A stretch of 10,380 nucleotides of DNA. It comes from CBDCME01 sp965218865 (GTDB lineage Bacteria > Pseudomonadota > Alphaproteobacteria > JAAXGF01). The translations under genes and the position numbers were made by a program. The DNA lies in the NCBI GenBank assembly GCA_965218865.1, contig CBDCME010000083.1, positions 1-10,380 on the forward strand, read 5' to 3'. Below, in pieces: positions 1 to 7,661 of the stretch (position 1 is its first letter; each line of letters begins with the position of its first letter). Under the pieces are notes generated by a model. The model saw only the letters and a list, made by a program, of their open reading frames with translations. It was not told where the DNA came from and did no database searches.

Positions 1-1064
1 GCCCGACGTAATGATTGCGGACGATACCGATTTCGAACGGCAGTTTCGCTTCCGTGGCATAGCCGATCGCGGCGGGCACGCCTGAGTCGGGAACCGGCAC
101 GACGATGTCCGCGTCAACGCCGTTTTCGAGGGCCAACTCCTGGCCGATCCTTTTTCGCACCTCGTAGACGCTCGCCCCTTCGACGAGGCTGTCGGGACGG
201 GCGAAGTACACGTATTCGAAAATGCAGAATTTGTTCGGAGCCGGTGGAAAGGGGCCGAATGCTGTGGACACCGTCGCGATCGACGACCACGATCTCGCCC
301 GGCTCGACATCACGGACGAATTTGGCGCCGATGATGTCCAGGGCGCAGGTTTCGGAGGCGAGAATCGTGGCATCATCGAACTGCCCCAATACGAGGGGTC
401 GAACGCCGAAACGGTCGCGCACGCCGATCAGGGCGTCGTTCGACATGGCGATCAGGGAATAGGCGCCTTCGATCTGGCGCAGGGCGTCGATCATTCGGTC
501 GACGACCGTCGCAAAGGTGCTGATGGCGATGAGATGAATGATGACCTCGGTATCGCTGGTGGACTGGAACAGGCAGCCCCGCTGAACCAACCGTTTGCGC
601 ACCGTAAACGCGTTAGTAAGATTACCGTTGTGGGCGATGGCTAGGCCGCCAAAGGCGAACTCGGCAAAGAGCGGCTGTACGTTGCGCAGGATGGTTTCGC
701 CGCTGGTCGAGTAGCGGACGTGTCCTATCGCCGCGTAGCCTTCAAGACGTTGGATCACGGTAGCGGAACTGAAATTGTCGCCCACCAGTCCGAGGCTGCG
801 GTGGCTGTGATAATGATCGCCGTCATAGGTCACGATCCCGGCCGCCTCTTGTCCCCGATGCTGCAACGCGTGCAGGCCGAGCGTCGTGTGGGCCGCGGAA
901 TCGTCGTGGCCATGGATGCCGAATACGCCGCACTCCTCACGCGGCTTGTGGTCCGGAAACGGATCGGAATCCCGTTCGCCGCGATCGGCCGGCGCCGGCC
1001 CGGCGTGCCTCCGAGATTTCGGTTGGCGGAAACCCAGTTGCCGATCGCTGCTTGTCGGTCCTGG
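1..1064 (-). CDS. purF: Amidophosphoribosyltransferase PurF (C-terminus beyond window; one internal frameshift; start unresolved)
   Basis: PurF catalyses the first committed step of purine synthesis, using glutamine amide nitrogen to turn PRPP into phosphoribosylamine. The N-terminal Ntn-hydrolase glutaminase domain is clear: EECGVFGI places the nucleophile Cys at 930-932, followed by LQHRGQEAAG, HVRYSTSGE, HNGNLTN and SDTEV (R73, N102-G103, D127 counting that Cys as 1). Residues before the Cys imply a cleaved propeptide or long leader. Near 251-254 the frame breaks; the downstream frame resumes with FCIFEYVYFARPDS, VVPVPDSGVPAAIG and RNHYVG up to the window edge. The PRPP loop lies outside. 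Dropping one C of a CCCC run (minus strand) restores a continuous protein. The frame stays open back to a TGA at 1065-1067, with no ATG, GTG or TTG upstream of the Cys; the TTG at 864-866 is too far downstream because it would remove the catalytic Cys. cvpA lies just upstream, as in other alphaproteobacteria. Confidence 0.93.
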
Positions 1065-1072
1065 TCACTGGT

Positions 1073-1108
1073 CTACTGTACGCTTTCGATGAGTTGGTCG
1101 AGCGCCAT
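1073..1108 (-). other. Candidate purF start or 11-codon leader ORF with strong ribosome binding site
   Basis: An ATG at 1106-1108 is preceded by GAGGGGG (1117-1123) at 8-nt spacing, the best translation start signal in the cvpA-purF gap. It reads MALDQLIESVQ and then meets TAG at 1073-1075, in a different frame from PurF. It could be the true PurF start followed by indels, which fits the damage seen elsewhere in this stretch. It could also be a short upstream ORF. Joining it to the PurF frame needs more than one correction, because the PurF frame itself has a TGA at 1065-1067. Confidence 0.3.
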
Positions 1109-1167
1109 TCGTTCGTCCCCCTCGTATCCGGGTGACGCCGGCGGTGTCAGCGCGGGAGGCGGGTTTA

Positions 1168-1761
1168 TCAACCGCTCCAAGACGACCCTCTTGTCGACGA
1201 CGTCGGCGGCGCCGAGACTCGGCGCTTCGAATCCCCGGCGCTCATCCGGTCACGCGTGTGGGCCGGCAAGATATTCACCAGTTGTTGGGCACCATACTCG
1301 ACCAACGGCAAGACCCGTGCCTCGCGAATCCATTGGGCTGATCCGAAGGCGGCCAGGCCCAGGCCAAGGCCAGATAGGCCAAGCAGACGATCAGGCTCCC
1401 CCGTGCCAGGCCGAAAACAAAACCGAGTGACCGGTCAAGAGCGTTCAATTCGCTTTGCCTGATCTGATTCGCGATGGCGCTGCTCAGAAACGTCAGCGCG
1501 ATCTTCGCCACCAGAAAGATTGCCGCGCCCACCGCCAGATCGGCGAGGAACTCACTTGCGAACGTATCGTGCAAATAGAGCCAAATCCCGTACGGCCGTA
1601 CATAGGGGAAGCCGATCCAAGCAATTACGAGGGCCCCGATCCAACCCACAACCGAAAAGGCTTCCCGCACGAACCCCACGCAGGAACGCTAGCGATCCCG
1701 ACAACAGCACGATCCCGATCACGGCGACGTCGGTAAGGCTGACGCCGAGATCTTCCATCAT
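1168..1761 (-). CDS. cvpA: CvpA family membrane protein, two compensating frameshifts
   Basis: CvpA proteins are small inner-membrane proteins with about four membrane segments, named for colicin V production in E. coli and usually linked to purF; their biochemical role is poorly defined. The start is ATG at 1759-1761 (MMEDLGVSLTDVAVIGIV) with AGAGGA nine bases upstream. The protein reads through hydrophobic segments, the RGFVREAFSVVGW motif and the family motif ALDRSLGFVFGLARGSLIV, and ends near QWIREARVLPLVEYGAQQLV, a typical CvpA tail. Two breaks interrupt it. One extra C (plus strand) at 1674-1677 separates LAFLRG from FVREAF, and one missing G at 1335-1337 separates AWPPSDQP from QWIRE. 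Together they restore the frame, giving about 197 residues, ending at TGA followed directly by TAA. It starts 13 nt after the radA stop and is probably co-transcribed with radA and purF. Confidence 0.88.
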
Positions 1762-1770
1762 TGTAATACA

Positions 1771-1776
1771 TCCTCT
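1771..1776 (-). promoter_or_regulatory. Ribosome binding site of cvpA overlapping the radA stop
   Basis: AGAGGA lies nine bases before the cvpA ATG and shares bases with the radA TAG stop (1775-1777), so ribosomes ending radA finish on the cvpA start signal. This supports both the chosen cvpA start and radA-cvpA translational coupling. Confidence 0.6.
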
Positions 1777-3173
1777 AAGATTCTCCGTTGTTGCTAGTCG
1801 CCGCACCGTCATGCGCGATCAAGTGTACAAGCGCGGACAGGGTTTCGACTTCCCTACCTGGAAAGGGCGGCTCGGGGAGAGGCGGTCGTGGCCCGAGAGC
1901 GGGGGCACGAGGGAATGGGTAAAGCCCAACTTGGCGGCCTCCTTCAATCTGGCGTCCGAACGTCCCACGGGTCGCACCTCGCCCGACAGACCCACCTCGC
2001 CGAATACAACGGTCTTGGCGGGAACCGCCGCCCCGAAACCGAGGACACCAGGGCGGCGGCAACGGCGAGATCCGCGGCCGGCTCATTGACACGCAAACCA
2101 CCGACAACATTTAGGTAAACGTCATTCCCGGCGAGGGCAAGTCCGCAGCGCGCATCGAGGACCGCCAGGAGCATGGCCAGACGGCTGCTGTCCCAGCCGA
2201 CCACGGCCCGGCGCGGCGTCGCCAACGGCGAGGGTACGGCCAGCGCCTGGATCTCGACGAGCAGCGGCCGGTTTCCTTCGATCCCCGCGAATACCGCCGC
2301 TCCGGCGACATCGTGGTCGCGTTCCGAAAGGAAAAGCGCGGAGGGGTTGGGAACTTCCTTCAAACCCTCGTCGGTCATTTCGAAGACGCCGATTTCGTCG
2401 GTGGCGCCGAAGCGGTTCTTGAAGGCACGTAGGATTCGGAATTGGTGACCACGCTCACCCTCGAAATGAAGCACGCTGTCGACCATGTGTTCAAGGACTC
2501 GCGGACCGGCGATCTGGCCGTCCTTGGTGACGTGGCCAACGAGCATGACAGTGATGCCGCGCCGCTTGGCCATCCCGATAAGTTCTTGGGCGCTGGCGCG
2601 CACCTGGGCTACCGTGCCGGGCGCCGAATCAAGGCCTTCCAAGTGCATGGTCTGAATCGAATCGATCACGACGGCGGCCGTACCGGGGGACGATTCCAGG
2701 CTGGAAACGACATCGAGAACGTTGGTTTCCGCCGCGACTAGAAGAGGTGTTCGCGAAAGACCCAGGCGCCGTGTGCACAGCCGAACCTGTTCAACCGACT
2801 CCTCGCCGGAAACGTACACGCACGGAAATCCCTCCTGGGCCAATGCCGCCCCGGCCTGAAGCAACAGCGTCGACTTGCCGATTCCCGGATCACCGCTGAC
2901 CAGGACCGCCGATCCACGTACGATGCCGCCGCCGAACACCCGATCCAGTTCCCCAATTCCGGTTCGCAGCCGTTCGGGATCGTCGTGTTGACCCTCGAGG
3001 GGGACCAGTTCGACGCGACGGCCGGGCCGAATTCCGAGTCCCCCGAGCACGCGTGCGCGGGGGATTTCCTCGATGATCGAGTTCCAGGCGTTGCAGGCCT
3101 CGCAGCGTCCGGCCCATTTCAAATGGCTGGCGCCGCACTGCTGGCAAACGTACCGGCGGGCGGGAACGGTCAC
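1775..3173 (-). CDS. radA: DNA repair protein RadA (Sms), two frameshifts near the C-terminus
   Basis: RadA is a RecA-like ATPase that promotes branch migration of recombination intermediates. Domains in order: a four-Cys zinc finger (C10, C13, C24, C27), a RecA core with Walker A GDPGIGKST (94-102) and the RadA-specific KNRFG motif (252-256), then a Lon-protease-like C-terminal domain. The first frame holds to about residue 380 (LAVAAALVSSVSG). Near 2021-2034 one base appears missing, after which VPAKTVVFGEVGLSGEVRPV continues in another frame. Near 1874-1877 another base appears missing in a GGGG run (plus strand), after which PPFPGREVETLSALVHLI leads to TAG at 1775-1777. The corrected length of about 466 residues fits the family. 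The GTG start at 3171-3173 sits just before the zinc finger but has only a weak ribosome binding site, 28 nt after the mlaF stop. Confidence 0.95.
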
Positions 3174-3201
3174 CTAACACCCGAGTACGGGATCAGGTGT
3201 G

Positions 3202-3978
3202 TCACGCTTTTAGTACTTCCATCTGGATTGGTCCCTGTGCACTGCCGTGGATGAATTGATCGACGTGAGGGTTGCCGCTGATATCGATCTCTCCGACCGC
3301 GCCGTTCCAAATGATCTTACCTTCGTAAATCATTGCAATGCGATCGGCGATCTTGCACGCGCTCGCCATGTCGTGGGTGATTGAAAGCGCGGTGGCGCCC
3401 AGCTCGCGCGTGCACTTGACGATCAGCTCGTTGATGACGTCGGCCATGATCGGGTCCAGACCCGTCGTGGGCTCGTCGAAGAAAATGATCTCCGGCTCGG
3501 CGGCGATGGCGCGCGCCAGCGCCACCCGCTTTTGCATGCCTCCGGAAAGCTCGGCCGGGCTGAGCTCGCCAATCTCGGGTCCGAGGCCGACGGCGGCAAG
3601 TTTCTGGTGGGCGATGTCGCGCGCCTCGGAACGTTGCATTTTGCGACCCTGAATCAGGCCGAAGGCGACGTTTTCCCAAACCAGAAGGCTGTCGAACAAG
3701 GCGGATCCCTGAAACAGCATGCCGAATTTCGCCATGATACCTTCACGTCCCGCCGTCGACATACCGATGACCTCCTGGCCGTCGATCTTGATATTGCCCG
3801 TGTCCGCTTTCAACAAACCCAGGATACACTTGAGCAAGACGGATTTTCCGGACCCCGAACCGCCAATGACGACGACCGATTCGCCACTGCCAACGTCGAT
3901 TTCGAGGCCGCTCAACACGACTTTCGGACCGAAGGACTTGCACAGGCCCCGGACCTGAATCTTGGGTGTCTCGTTCAT
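3202..3978 (-). CDS. mlaF: MlaF-type ABC transporter ATP-binding protein
   Basis: This is the cytoplasmic ATPase of an MCE/Mla-type lipid transporter, which moves phospholipid or related lipid between the inner and outer membrane together with an MlaE permease and an MlaD substrate-binding subunit. The 258-residue protein shows Walker A GGSGSGKS (39-46), Q-loop Q90, signature LSGGMQKR (144-151), Walker B IIFFDEP (164-170) and H-loop His202 (SITHDMAS). FDSLLVWENVAFGL and the LSGGMQKRVALARA form of the signature are characteristic of the MlaF subfamily rather than of other ABC ATPases. The start ATG (3976-3978) overlaps the mlaE TGA as ATGA, which selects it over an upstream in-frame start at 4107 inside mlaE. 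No frameshift is visible. radA, not mlaD, follows. Confidence 0.95.
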   Translation of the reverse strand: MNETPKIQVRGLCKSFGPKVVLSGLEIDVGSGESVVVIGGSGSGKSVLLKCILGLLKADTGNIKIDGQEVIGMSTAGREGIMAKFGMLFQGSALFDSLLVWENVAFGLIQGRKMQRSEARDIAHQKLAAVGLGPEIGELSPAELSGGMQKRVALARAIAAEPEIIFFDEPTTGLDPIMADVINELIVKCTRELGATALSITHDMASACKIADRIAMIYEGKIIWNGAVGEIDISGNPHVDQFIHGSAQGPIQMEVLKA

Positions 3979-4748
3979 CGCGCGAAGAACGCCTCGGTGA
4001 CCAGGTAGTTGGCGGTGAGGATCAGGATCGAGGCCGATACGACGGCGTTGGTCGTCGCCGTTCCGACGCCCTGGGCGCCGCCACGCGAATTGTAACCGTG
4101 ATAGCACCCCATCATCGCGATCAAAAATCCAAACACCCCAGCTTTCACCACGCCCGATACGACATCCATCACTTCGAAAAACTCGTAAGTGTTCGAAAGG
4201 TAGCGGGTCGGATTGAAACCGAGCTTATGGACACTGACCAGATAACCGCCGAAAACGCCAATGATGTCGGCGACGAGAACGAGGATGGGCAGCATCGTGG
4301 TGCCCGCGATCAGCCGCGGCGCGACCAGGTATTTGAAGGGATTCGTCGACAGGGTTGTCAGCGCGTCGATCTGTTCGGTGACACGCATGGTCCCGATCTC
4401 GGCCGCGATCGCGGCGCCGACGCGGCCGGCCACCATGAGACCCGCGAGGACCGGACCCAGCTCCCGGGTCATGGAAATCACGACGATATTCGGGATCGCG
4501 CTTTCGGCCGATAAACGTGAAAATCCGGTGTAGCTCTGGAGGGCCAGGACCATGCCCGTGAAAATCGCCGTCAGCCCAACCACTGGCAGCGAGTAATAGC
4601 CGATCTCGATCATCTGACGGAGGATGAGACGCGGGTAATAGGGGGGCAGAACGCAGTGCGAGGCGGCGTTCGCGCCGAACATCGCAAATCGCCCCGTCGT
4701 CGAAAAGACGGCGAGAACAAAACGGCCAAGAAGTGCGAGCGGGGCCAT
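3975..4748 (-). CDS. mlaE: MlaE-type ABC transporter permease
   Basis: This 257-residue inner-membrane protein is the permease of an MCE/Mla-type lipid ABC transporter. It carries the family core: TGMVLALQ (64-71), ELGPVLAGLMVAGRVGAAIAAE beginning at residue 96, GTMRVTEQIDAL (119-130) and GYNSRGGAQGVGTATT (218-233), the last near the end. About five hydrophobic segments are visible. The ATG at 4746-4748 is the first start after an in-frame TAG five codons or fewer upstream; no strong ribosome binding site precedes it. It follows a 127-nt gap after alr, so the mlaE-mlaF pair may have its own promoter, though I found no convincing one. The 3' end overlaps mlaF by four bases, indicating coupled translation. 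The lipid and the direction of transport cannot be told from sequence. Confidence 0.95.
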   Translation of the reverse strand: MAPLALLGRFVLAVFSTTGRFAMFGANAASHCVLPPYYPRLILRQMIEIGYYSLPVVGLTAIFTGMVLALQSYTGFSRLSAESAIPNIVVISMTRELGPVLAGLMVAGRVGAAIAAEIGTMRVTEQIDALTTLSTNPFKYLVAPRLIAGTTMLPILVLVADIIGVFGGYLVSVHKLGFNPTRYLSNTYEFFEVMDVVSGVVKAGVFGFLIAMMGCYHGYNSRGGAQGVGTATTNAVVSASILILTANYLVTEAFFAR

Positions 4749-4789
4749 CGACTAAAAAGCGATCATCGGCGGCCAGCCCCTACATTCAC

Positions 4790-4817
4790 GACGCGGCGAC
4801 AGGCATCGCCCCGCGTC
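4790..4817 (-). other. Strong hairpin in the alr-mlaE gap
   Basis: On the minus strand GACGCGG-GG-CGA (4817-4806) can pair with TCGCCGCGTC (4799-4790) across a six-base loop. This is a ten-pair GC-rich stem with a two-base GG bulge. No U-tract follows on the minus strand, so it is not a canonical Rho-independent terminator. It lies between the alr stop and the mlaE start and could affect mRNA stability or readthrough. This is seen by eye only; folding energy was not computed. Confidence 0.45.
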
Positions 4818-4875
4818 AATTTCCGGGCAGGCCTGGAAACTCGGATGGTACGGTGGATGCCGATCCTCCTCTCCA

Positions 4876-5979
4876 CTAGGAACCTCCGCCAAGATAACGA
4901 CGTTTATAACGGTGGCCGAGGTTGGTCAGAATCTCGTAAGCGATGGTGCCAGCGTCCGCGGCGACGGAATCGACCGGGCGGGGGCCACCGATCAGGTCCA
5001 CGATCGCTCCCGGCCGGGCCGCCTCGGCGGGAAGGGACGAAACGTCGAGGGTTATAAGATCCATAGAGATGCGCCCGACCACCGGAACGATGTCGCCGTT
5101 GATCGCGACCGACCCGCAACCACCCAGGCTGCGCCTATAACCATCAGCATAACCCACTGGAATCGTTGCTATTCGCCCCGGTCCAGCGACACGGTGCGTG
5201 GCACCATAACCAACGGTCTGGGGGCTGTCAACGTCACGAACCTGGATGATTTTTGCCTGCAATCGAACCACCTCGGCCATCGGATTGGGCCGCCCCGGAG
5301 TCGGGTTGATGCCGTACAGGGCAGCCCCTGGCCGCACTAAATCAAAATGGAAGTCCGAGCCAAGGAAAATGCCGCTGGAATTGGCCAGACTCTCCGGTGC
5401 CGGGGGCAGTCGCGCCAGCGCGGCGATGAAGGTATCGCGCTGGACGACATTCAAGGGTTGGTCGGCGTCTTCCGCGCAGGCGAGGTGACTCATCAAAAGG
5501 TACGGTTCGACCCCCTTAAGCTGCTCGGGTTCCCGCGCCAGGAGGTCAACTTCGTCCGGCGTCAACCCCAGGCGGCACATCCCCGTGTCCAAATGGAGGA
5601 CGGCCTGGCGCGGGCTTTCGCCGCCTGAGGAGGCGCGCCAGCGCGCAAGTTGATCGAGGCTGTTGACGGCCGGAATCAGGCGGTGATGCGCGCAAGCTGT
5701 TTCAGCGCCAGCCATGATGCCGTTGAAAATCCCGATCTGGGGTTCCGGAAAATGTTCGCGCAGTGCGATCCCCTCGTCCAGGGTGGCGACGAAGAATTCG
5801 TCGCATCCCGCGCCGAGAAGGGCCTTGACGACCGGGACCGCGCCCAAACCGTACGCGTTCGCCTTGACCACGGCGGCGCAACGGGCGCCGTGAAGGCGTC
5901 CTTTGAGAAGTTTGAAATTAATCGTTATGGCGTCGAGATCGACCGTCAGCAGGGTATCTGCGTGATCAGAACGGCACAT
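4876..5979 (-). CDS. alr: Alanine racemase (PLP-dependent)
   Basis: Alr interconverts L- and D-alanine, supplying D-alanine for peptidoglycan. With the start at ATG 5977-5979 the protein has 367 residues, normal for the family. Lys39 in AAVVKANAYGLG is the PLP-binding residue, and Tyr258 in VGYGATHR is the second catalytic base. DTGMCRLG holds the conserved Arg, and RISMDLITLDVS matches the substrate-site Met-Asp motif. The barrel and C-terminal beta domain are both present and the frame is unbroken. The open frame extends upstream to 6177, but that part is only the dnaB 3' end read in another frame, and the chosen start precedes the usual N-terminal strand (LLTVDLDAI). The start lies inside dnaB with a 14-nt overlap, without a clear ribosome binding site, so translation is probably coupled to dnaB. 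Confidence 0.95.
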   Translation of the reverse strand: MCRSDHADTLLTVDLDAITINFKLLKGRLHGARCAAVVKANAYGLGAVPVVKALLGAGCDEFFVATLDEGIALREHFPEPQIGIFNGIMAGAETACAHHRLIPAVNSLDQLARWRASSGGESPRQAVLHLDTGMCRLGLTPDEVDLLAREPEQLKGVEPYLLMSHLACAEDADQPLNVVQRDTFIAALARLPPAPESLANSSGIFLGSDFHFDLVRPGAALYGINPTPGRPNPMAEVVRLQAKIIQVRDVDSPQTVGYGATHRVAGPGRIATIPVGYADGYRRSLGGCGSVAINGDIVPVVGRISMDLITLDVSSLPAEAARPGAIVDLIGGPRPVDSVAADAGTIAYEILTNLGHRYKRRYLGGGS

Positions 5980-7525
5980 CAGGATCAGGCGGGGGGCCAG
6001 GATACGGCGGGGTGCGTTGACTTTCCAGATCGTGAAACTTCGTCGTTTCGCGGCTGAATTGGAGTTGTCTATTTCCGATCGGTCCGTGGCGCTGTTTGGC
6101 GACAATGATGTCGGCCAGGTTTTCGACTTTTTGCAGGTGTGAAGACCACTTTTGGTAGCGGGCATCGAATTTGTCATCTGATTCGTCGGAACGGGGGGTC
6201 GGTTCCGATCTTGCCAGATAGTATTCTTCGCGGAAGATGAACATGACCACGTCGGCGTCCTGCTCGATGGCGCCCGACTCCCGCAGATCAGCCAGCTGCG
6301 GGCGTTTATCGTCGCGTTGTTCCACGGCCCGGGAAAGCTGCGAAAGCGCCAGCACCGGGAGATCCAATTCTTTCGCCATGGCCTTCAGCCCTTGCGTGAT
6401 TTCACCGAGTTCCTGGACCCGCCGGTCCGGATTGCTGCGCCCGGCCGGACGCAGAAGCTGCAAGTAGTCGACGACGACGAGAGAGAGTTTATGCGTTCGT
6501 TTCAGCCGCCTGGCGCGGGTCCGCAGCGCGGCGATCGAAAGCGCCGGCGTATCGTCGATAAAGAAGGGCAAACGTGAGAGCTCCTGCGCCATCGCGGCGA
6601 CCCTGTGAAAATCATCCTCGGAAATTTGGCCGCGGCGCAATTTCTCGGACGAAATTCCGGTTTCCTCTGACAGAATGCGGGTGGCGAGTTGTTCGGCCGA
6701 CATCTCAAGCGAAAAGAAACCCACGACCGCACCCTCCTTGGGGTCATTGCCTTCGTTCGCTTCGATTTCCCGTCTCCGCGCGTTCGCGGCGTGGTAGGCG
6801 ATGTTCGTGGCGAGGGCCGTTTTGCCCATTCCCGGTCGACCGGCCAACACGATGAGATCCGAGGCGTGCAAACCGCCGAGCAACCCGTCGAGGTCGCCCA
6901 ATCCGGTCGCCACGCCAGAAGTTACGGTCTCGCGCTGGCGCGCCGCCTCCATCATCGTGATGGCCGAGGTCTGGCAATCGGCGAAGCTTTGGAATCCGCC
7001 CTCGTACTGGCCTTCCTCGGCGAGATTGAAGAGATGTTGTTCGGTTTGCTCGATCAAATCGGGAGCCGGAGCGTCTGCTTGGCAGTCGTAGGCCGTGTTG
7101 ACGACGTCCTCGCCCAAGCGGATGAGCTGACGACGGAGGAAGAGATCGTGGATGACCCGGCCGTAGTCGCCGGCATTGATGATCGTCACCGCCGAGGCCG
7201 CCAGCCGCGCCAGATACTGGGTGCCGCCGATATCGGCGAGCGCCCCCTCGTATTCGAAGAAATTCTTTAGCGTCGTGGGGTCGGCGATCTGGCCCCGTTC
7301 GACGAGTTTTAGCACGGCCTCGTAAATTCTGCCGTGAACCGGTTGGTTGAAGTGCTCCGGATGGAGGAAGCCCGAAACACGATGGATCGCCTCGTTGTTG
7401 ACGAGAATCGCGCCCAGCAATGCCTGTTCGGCTTCAGTGTTGTGCGGCGGAGACCGAAAAGAGGCCTGATCGCCGTGCTCCCCGCCGACCCGAGGGACCT
7501 CCGTTATCGACGTGCCCGGTTCCAT
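5966..7525 (-). CDS. dnaB: Replicative DNA helicase DnaB
   Basis: DnaB is the hexameric 5'-3' helicase that unwinds DNA at the replication fork. The 519-residue product has an N-terminal domain (about 28-130, NTEAEQALLGAIL), a linker, and a RecA-like C-terminal domain with Walker A GRPGMGKTA (229-237), GFFSLEMS (269-276), Walker B LVVVDYLQLL (349-358), LALSQLSRAVEQR (392-404), DLRESGAIEQDAD (413-425) and AKQRHGPIG (476-484). Two insertions relative to E. coli DnaB, at about 249-266 and 440-468, resemble those I know from alphaproteobacterial DnaB. There is no intein or frameshift. The ATG at 7523-7525 is the first plausible start, but no clear ribosome binding site precedes it. Upstream is a 136-nt gap after the cfa remnant; downstream it overlaps alr. 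The proline-rich tail (PPYPGPPPDPDVPF) is within the overlap region. Confidence 0.96.
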   Translation of the reverse strand: MEPGTSITEVPRVGGEHGDQASFRSPPHNTEAEQALLGAILVNNEAIHRVSGFLHPEHFNQPVHGRIYEAVLKLVERGQIADPTTLKNFFEYEGALADIGGTQYLARLAASAVTIINAGDYGRVIHDLFLRRQLIRLGEDVVNTAYDCQADAPAPDLIEQTEQHLFNLAEEGQYEGGFQSFADCQTSAITMMEAARQRETVTSGVATGLGDLDGLLGGLHASDLIVLAGRPGMGKTALATNIAYHAANARRREIEANEGNDPKEGAVVGFFSLEMSAEQLATRILSEETGISSEKLRRGQISEDDFHRVAAMAQELSRLPFFIDDTPALSIAALRTRARRLKRTHKLSLVVVDYLQLLRPAGRSNPDRRVQELGEITQGLKAMAKELDLPVLALSQLSRAVEQRDDKRPQLADLRESGAIEQDADVVMFIFREEYYLARSEPTPRSDESDDKFDARYQKWSSHLQKVENLADIIVAKQRHGPIGNRQLQFSRETTKFHDLESQRTPPYPGPPPDPDVPF

Positions 7526-7555
7526 GAAGCTAGGTTAACACGACGGCGCGAGGTT

Positions 7556-7561
7556 TTTATA
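7556..7561 (-). promoter_or_regulatory. Possible -10 element upstream of dnaB
   Basis: TATAAA occurs about 30 nt before the dnaB ATG in the 136-nt gap (7526-7661) between the cfa remnant and dnaB. No good -35 hexamer stands 16-18 nt further upstream, so this is weak evidence. Nothing else in that gap looks like a gene or terminator. Confidence 0.2.
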
Positions 7562-7661
7562 GCCCATCTGACCGGCTGCGGCTTGTGTAACCCAGGACCA
7601 AAATTCCTCCCCAGACGGATAACAACGGGGATTAATCGGGAATACGCCGGGTGTCCGGCCG

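Noticed and set aside
1133..1149. Short inverted repeat in the cvpA-purF gap as a terminator
   Set aside because: Seven-pair stem with one A-C mismatch, a three-base loop and no U-run; too weak to call.
720..1430. Open frame of 236 codons on the plus strand
   Set aside because: It lies opposite purF and cvpA, has no recognisable motif and is rich in Arg/Pro/Ser as expected for antisense frames in GC-rich DNA.
1520..2089. Plus-strand open frame of 189 codons opposite cvpA and the radA 3' end
   Set aside because: Basic, low-complexity translation; the conserved RadA and CvpA protein sequence is on the opposite strand.
3966..4514. Plus-strand open frame of 182 codons
   Set aside because: Antisense shadow of mlaE, which has complete family motifs.
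4814..4819. TTGACG as a -35 element for mlaE
   Set aside because: No TATAAT-like hexamer at 16-18 nt downstream on the minus strand, and it overlaps the hairpin.
6689..7270. Plus-strand open frame of 193 codons
   Set aside because: It is entirely antisense to dnaB, whose conserved motifs are intact; no family resemblance.
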